Source of the DNA: Zonotrichia leucophrys gambelii
Lineage: Eukaryota > Chordata > Aves > Passeriformes > Passerellidae
Reading direction: 5' to 3'
Length of the DNA stretch: 64,000 nt
Assembly: GCF_028769735.1 (NCBI RefSeq)
Contig: NC_088170.1
Coordinates: forward strand, 66,813,085-66,877,084
The position numbers were made by a program, and so were the translations under genes. Under the pieces are notes generated by a model that worked only from the letters and a program-made list of their open reading frames with translations, did no database searches and was not told where the DNA came from. This document shows, piece after piece, positions 59,215-64,000 of this stretch (its first letter is position 1; each line of letters opens with the position of its first letter).

Positions 59215-60060
59215 AGATTGTGGTCAGCTTGTCACCCACCCACTCCCAGGTCCTTGTCTGCAGAGCTGCTCCCTGCCAGGTCAGCCCCCAACCTGTCCTG
59301 GTACTTGGGGTTATTCCCCAAGTACCCCATACTGGGGTTATTCCTCCCCAGGTGCATGACACAACACTTGCCCTTGTAGAACATCATTAGGTTTCTCTGC
59401 ACCCAATTCTCCAACCTCCAATCAAGGTCCAGCTGAATGGCAGCACAGCCTTCAGGTGTATGAAGCCATTCCCCCCCAGTTTCATGTCACCAGCAAACTT
59501 GCTGAGGGTGTGTTCTACCCCTTCATCCAGGCCATAGGTAAACAAGTGAAATAAGACTGGAAAAGAGAAGCTAAATAAATGTTGATCCCTGGGGAATGCC
59601 ACTGACTACAGGCCTCCAGCTGGATTCTGCTCTGCTGATCACAGCCCTCTGAGCTCTGCCATTCAGCCTCACTGTCCATTCATCCCATCCTCACTTCCTG
59701 AGTTTATCTATGAGGATGTTATGGTAGACAGTGTCAAAATCTTGCTAAAGTTGAGGCAGACAACATGCACTGCCCTCCATTGACCCACCCTGCCATTCCA
59801 TCATAGAAGGCTGTCTGACAGGTCAAGAATGATTTCCCCTTGGTGAATCCATGCTGACTACTCCTGATGAGCTTCTTTTCTTCTGCATGCTTGGTGATGA
59901 CCTCCAGAATGGCCTGTTCTATCACCTTTCCAGGGATGGAGGTGAGGCTGACTGGCTGGTTGTTTCCTGAGTCCTCCTTGCCTGTTCTGAAGATGGGAGT
60001 GGCATTGGCCTTCCTCCAGGCATCAGCTACCTCTCCTGTTTGCCATGACTTTCACTGATG
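59215..60060 (-). pseudogene. CR1 ORF2 reverse-transcriptase relic
   Basis: Read on the minus strand, three frames carry consecutive pieces of the polymerase. 59925 to 59734 gives ILEVITKHAEEKKLIRSSQ and HGFTKGKSFLT, part of the fingers region. 59602 to 59387 gives GLDEGVEHTLSKFAGDMKLG, where the family has the catalytic FADD. 59414 to 59232 gives MMFYKGKCCVMHLGRNNP and ADLAGSSSADKDLGV. The first catalytic aspartate is replaced by glycine (FAGD) and the frame shifts repeatedly. A short palindromic insertion (59301-59325) further disrupts the last piece. The relic is inactive. Confidence 0.92.
59301..59325. repeat. Palindrome, perfect 10-bp arms, inside CR1 ORF2
   Basis: GTACTTGGGG (59301-59310) and CCCCAAGTAC (59316-59325) are perfectly complementary around TTATT. 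The adjacent GGGGTTATTCC occurs twice (59307 and 59334). The CR1 consensus has a single such block, so roughly 30 bases appear to be extra here. Confidence 0.9.
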
Positions 60061-62964
60061 TTTGCAAGGGGCTCAGCAACAACCTCTGCCAGCTACTTCC
60101 ACACCTGGGATGCATGCATCCCACCAGGGCCCATGGATTTATGGTTGTTAAATCTGTCTAGCTGTCCTCTAACCCAACCCTTCACGACCAAAGGGAAATC
60201 TTCCCTCCTCCAGACTTCTTCCCTTATCTCTTATATCTGAGATTACCAAGGGATGAGCTCATTTTCATTCAAAAGTCTTTCAAGGTAAAGGACCAACATT
60301 GTCCCAGGACTTGTTTACATTTCCTTTTCATCTTCTACCATTCTTCTTTTCTTGGTCATATCAGGATAGTCCCAATGCCTCTGCCTTTACACCTGGCACT
60401 CTTCAATACCTCCATTTTCCTCCACTCCAAATCTCTATGGAAAAAGAAATCTCCACCTTCAAAGCTTTGATATTCTCTTCCAAATCTTCTCCTGGCTTTA
60501 AAAACCTATTCTCTCAAAATGAAAAGAAGCCTTATGACCTTATGGGTAATGTCTTTTCCCTTTCTCCTCATCTCTTTGTCCTTATACCCATGACCCAGGA
60601 CTTTTCCAGGATATGAGCTCTGAGAGCAGATTTTCAAAGAGAGGGATGTGATGTAGTTTCCTAACATTCAATCACTTATAAGTGCCCAAATGTCATGTGT
60701 ACACTCCAAAGCATAATAACCCTGAGTCCCAGAAATACTGATGGAACCTCACATATGATGTGCCATTTTCATATTAAAGATTTATTCAGAAGAAAAATTC
60801 TCTTCAGTGCGTTTAAAATTTATTTCCATTTTTTTTGCCATTGTGTAACACAGGAATTCTCTCTTGTATTAAAATAGTCAATGAATGATGCATGCAATGC
60901 TGTAAAAAACTCATTTACTGTTATTCCAAGATGCATTGATTTACATGTGGATCTGTTCAACCCTTTTTAATTTGACCAGATGAAGTTTGGCATGACAACC
61001 TTTGGAAGATAATGTGATCTAACTTCAATGTCTCCCTTGTCAATATCTAAACCCTAACTAATTTCCATAACCTGACTTAGTGGTTACAGGGAAAAAGACA
61101 TTATTAGAATGCACTTCATATCTAGCAGTACATTCCAGGATGTGAATCATGCCCTGAAAACAATTTTTTTTTTTGAATGTAAAGAGAATTGAGGATAATT
61201 GTCCCAAGAAGCCTACAATTAGCCTGACAAATCCCTCCAAAATTTTTTAAAAGAATGAGCTTACCTAAGAGGACTTTGAGTTCAAAGACAAAAAGAGAAG
61301 GTCTGTCAAGTGTTGCATCTAGACAGCACTCACAATTATTTAGGGAGCAAAATGCAAATGGGAAGTTGCAATTTTTGAAGGTTGTCAGAGGTCTACTTAT
61401 GCGTTTTCCTGAAATCTAAAATAGTCACTGGAGCTAGAGATTTAATGTCTTAGAAACATTACACAGATAAAGAGAAGAAACAGGCTGTTTCAGAAAGTGG
61501 TTTTGGCCCAGAACTTTTGTATAAAATCTAAACTTTTATAGGCAGGACCTGCCTCTGGAAGCCCTTTCCTGTTGACTCTGTGAAGAATATTTTGGCATAA
61601 CTTGACAATTGGCTCAAAGGAGAAGTCTAATCTGTAAACCTGAATCCCACTCCTAATGTGTGTGCGGTGAACATGTGCTTTTTCTTGAGTAAAGAGTGAT
61701 TTTAATAAGGCTTTTCCACCAGGAAATCAAATCCACATTCATAGTCTTATTTTAATCTCTTGTAGTATGGACCATGCTTAGTCAAAGTCAGGCTGTTAAG
61801 AAGAAGGCACCTGTGTCTCCATAGTGCATAATAATACAACAGCCTTTATATTAGGGGTTATTATAAATTTTAAATGATTATTTAAAAAAATAATAATAAC
61901 AACTATTATTTATTATTCCTCCTGTATAATTTTCACTAGAAACCAGAACTTCAATGGAGGATTCTGCTATAAACATGGGTGAAACCCAATAAGGCTTGCA
62001 AAGCTACTTTCCTGCACTTCTGCACAATATACATCAGGAATCTCAGCCTATCATCATCACAACCAGGCAGTAAATTGAATTTGAATATTGAGATTTTGTC
62101 AGAATACTTTTAAGACTTCAAAACTGCAGGCAGCAAAGAGTCTAACACATCTGTAGGGAAGATGTGACGGTTAATTACACTCTGAGTATCTTATTTCTAC
62201 CTCTGAATTTGTCAAGCTTCATCTCCATTGCCTGGATCTTGTTATATACTTTTCTGCTAAATTAAAGAGTCAATGAATATCAGAAATTCTTCCCTCTGCA
62301 AGTATTAGACTCTGATCAAGTCGGTTAACTTCCCCTTATTAAGTTAAATAGCTTGAGATTCTCTCACTTTAATTACTGTACAAGCTCAGACTTTGCACTA
62401 AGTACCTGTTACAGCAATTCAAATCAATGAAAACCACTGGAAAAAATATGAACTTACACGCTACAAAAATAAAACAGAATAAAAATAAAAGAAATCTTTC
62501 CTGACCATCCATCTTCTCTTTTCTGAATAGAAGAAAGACAAAATGTGTGTCACACAAGAGAAATGACAATGGTGACAATAAATGACATGGGGAAGTTCAC
62601 TGTGTACCCAAACTAAGGAAAGGATAATCTAAACCTAAGGAAAAGAAAGTGAAAAACTAAGGAAGAGAAGGTCAAAATGACAGGAAAACAACATAGAAAA
62701 AATAAGAGTGTTTTCTTTTCATGAATATTCTCCTCCAATTTATGACACAATTCTATACCAATGAGTAAAATTTCCTGAGAAGTGTGTGTTTTGTAGTAGT
62801 AACATTACAAGGTACGAGTGTGCAAAAAGGAAAAATGCAACACTGAGAGAAATTTTAATAAATGAAATATTTTTTCATTCTATCTAATAAATACATTTTA
62901 AAAAGCTGAAAATAGTGGTATGATTCAATGAAACTCAAGTTTGGTATGTCTTCAAGATCTTCTG

Positions 62965-62991
62965 ATGGATAGATAAATGATGATGATAGAT

Positions 62992-63024
<33 letters not shown>
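62965..63024. repeat. (TAGA)n microsatellite
   Basis: Eight uninterrupted TAGA units at 62992-63024 preceded by a degenerate GATA/GATG stretch. Likely length-polymorphic. Confidence 0.95.
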
Positions 63025-63664
63025 GTAACTTAGATCAACAAACCTAAAATCAGTGCACTAACTGTAGTGAAATGGAACACATCTCTGAGTTGTTCAAGCT
63101 AGAATAGATAAACAGATATGATTACTTAGCTACTGTTGTCTTGGTACCATTAGTCATATTTTTCATAGCACTGGTTTACAAAGCAGCAATATATTTTCAT
63201 GAAATCCTAAAATCAGTCCAAACACTTCTGATTTATAATCAGTCAAATCTTGCTATGGGATAAATATTTGAGTTACATGTTTTAATTTGAGTTCCATGAG
63301 TGCTTTTCTTTCAATTTGTGCCCATTATTGCTGGAATGGATTAAGAAGGAGAGTGCCTGGGTTACCAGGAGATACTGCAAATCAGAGACAAACAATTATG
63401 CCTGAAGAGCACATCATCATCATCACCGGGTGACAACTTTGGTGAATCTTAGTAGGTCAATGGATGCCAGTTGCTGGTTTTCCAATAGCTGCATCCAGAG
63501 TCCAGAGAAATTAGAAGAAATTTTGAAAAGTTCTGGTTTGGGGGTTTAGCTATTGGAAATTGCCAAACAAGCCCAAACATCTATATTCATTTAATGTCTG
63601 ATACCTCACGAACCAGAATTTACAACACAGCGAGCTAGGGCAGAGCAAACGGCTCAAAATCCCT

Positions 63665-63690
63665 CAAAATTCAGAGCCAGCTGAATTTTG
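63665..63690. repeat. Inverted repeat, perfect 10-bp arms
   Basis: CAAAATTCAG (63665-63674) pairs perfectly with CTGAATTTTG (63681-63690) around AGCCAG. It sits in the unique, CpG-containing right end of the window. Confidence 0.92.
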
Positions 63691-64000
63691 GCACCCATGA
63701 GCAGCATAGCAGTCCTTGATGGAGTTTTTCAGTGGCTTTAGTGTGTGTTTGGAGCTAGAGCAAACCCCACATTTGAACCTGGATAACATTGGCATTATGG
63801 TAATGAGGCTCGACGAGCATCTGGGCAGCGATTTGGCTCACGGAAAAGGAAGGTTGGGAGCGAGCAGCCTCAAATGGCTGACCTGCTTTTGACATGAGCA
63901 TTACAAGCCATCATCAAATTTGACTGTAACTAAGTGCCAGGGGCTTCCAACAAGCTGTTCTGAGGTTGTTCGTTTGGAGTCCAAAATGAATAACTTTGAT

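Larger units (their letters stand above)
59190..60240 (-). mobile_element. CR1 LINE, ORF2 internal segment lacking the 3' end
   Basis: Reverse-complement ORF2 sequence throughout: GCTTGTCACCCACCCACTCC, GTTTCATGTCACCAGCAAAC, TTGCTGAGGGTGTGTTCTAC, GTGAATCCATGCTGACTACT, TTTCCAGGGATGGAGGTGAG and CCACCAGGGCCCATGGATTT. CR1 copies normally keep their 3' end, because reverse transcription starts there. This one begins inside ORF2 with no 3' UTR, so the tail was lost by a later deletion or rearrangement. Similarity ends near 60240. Confidence 0.93.
60241..64000. other. Unique non-coding DNA, CpG-containing at the right end
   Basis: No gene or interspersed repeat recognised. 60260-60620 is pyrimidine-rich on the plus strand, which makes a 105-codon frame look open. 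A TAGA microsatellite lies at 62965-63024. From about 63400 the sequence is more complex, with CpGs and small palindromes, and is a candidate conserved element. Open frames are otherwise under 75 codons. Confidence 0.5.

Noticed and set aside
60299..60616. 105-codon open frame
   Set aside because: Its length follows from a pyrimidine-rich tract rich in Ser, Phe and Pro codons; there is no domain, and I could not tie it to the 5' part of the adjacent CR1.
1..64000. CRISPR array, operon, phage or other prokaryote-type system
   Set aside because: Repeat content, base composition and absence of dense coding all point to vertebrate nuclear DNA; no regularly spaced repeats are present.

Overview
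The window reads as non-coding nuclear DNA from a bird, most likely a songbird. The main evidence is about nineteen 5'-truncated CR1 LINE copies carrying the avian CR1 3' end (variants of 'GGTTTGGGTTGGAAGGGACC' and octamers such as ATTCTGTG). Two passerine-style ERV LTR insertions and one MIR-like tRNA-derived SINE fit this. I found no bacterial, organellar or viral gene organisation, no tRNA or rRNA gene, and no protein-coding exon I could defend. The longer open frames are short, lack codon support, or lie inside repeats, where they are relics of CR1 ORF2 or antisense shadows.

Layout. 1-9.4 kb is AT-rich unique DNA with an (ATTC)12 microsatellite, three short CR1 tails and one CpG-rich block near 6.0-6.5 kb. 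9.4-10.4 kb stacks a MIR-like SINE, a solo-LTR-like piece and a CR1 tail. 10.4-17.5 kb is mostly unique, with a CR1 copy at 16.2-16.8 kb. 17.5-20.7 kb is a repeat nest: a rearranged CR1 beside a long ancient CR1 that was split by a 1.1-kb LTR insertion. 20.7-27.8 kb is the longest stretch with no repeat I recognise. 27.8-46.2 kb has scattered CR1 copies in both orientations and a TATC-rich microsatellite. 50.6-51.3 kb holds an ancient CR1 tail followed by a sharp quasi-palindrome. 56.8-57.9 kb is a CR1 inserted into the tail of another CR1, and 59.2-60.2 kb is a CR1 reverse-transcriptase relic. The last kilobase is unique and relatively CpG-containing.

Nothing here works together as a pathway or operon; the window is best read as a gene desert or a large intron. 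I found no new biological system. The observations worth checking are the nested insertions with a testable order, two quasi-palindromes that look like template-switch mutations, a microsatellite that grew from CR1 sequence, the old SINE, and several unique segments that could be conserved regulatory elements. All repeat-family calls come from recalled consensus sequence, not from a database search.
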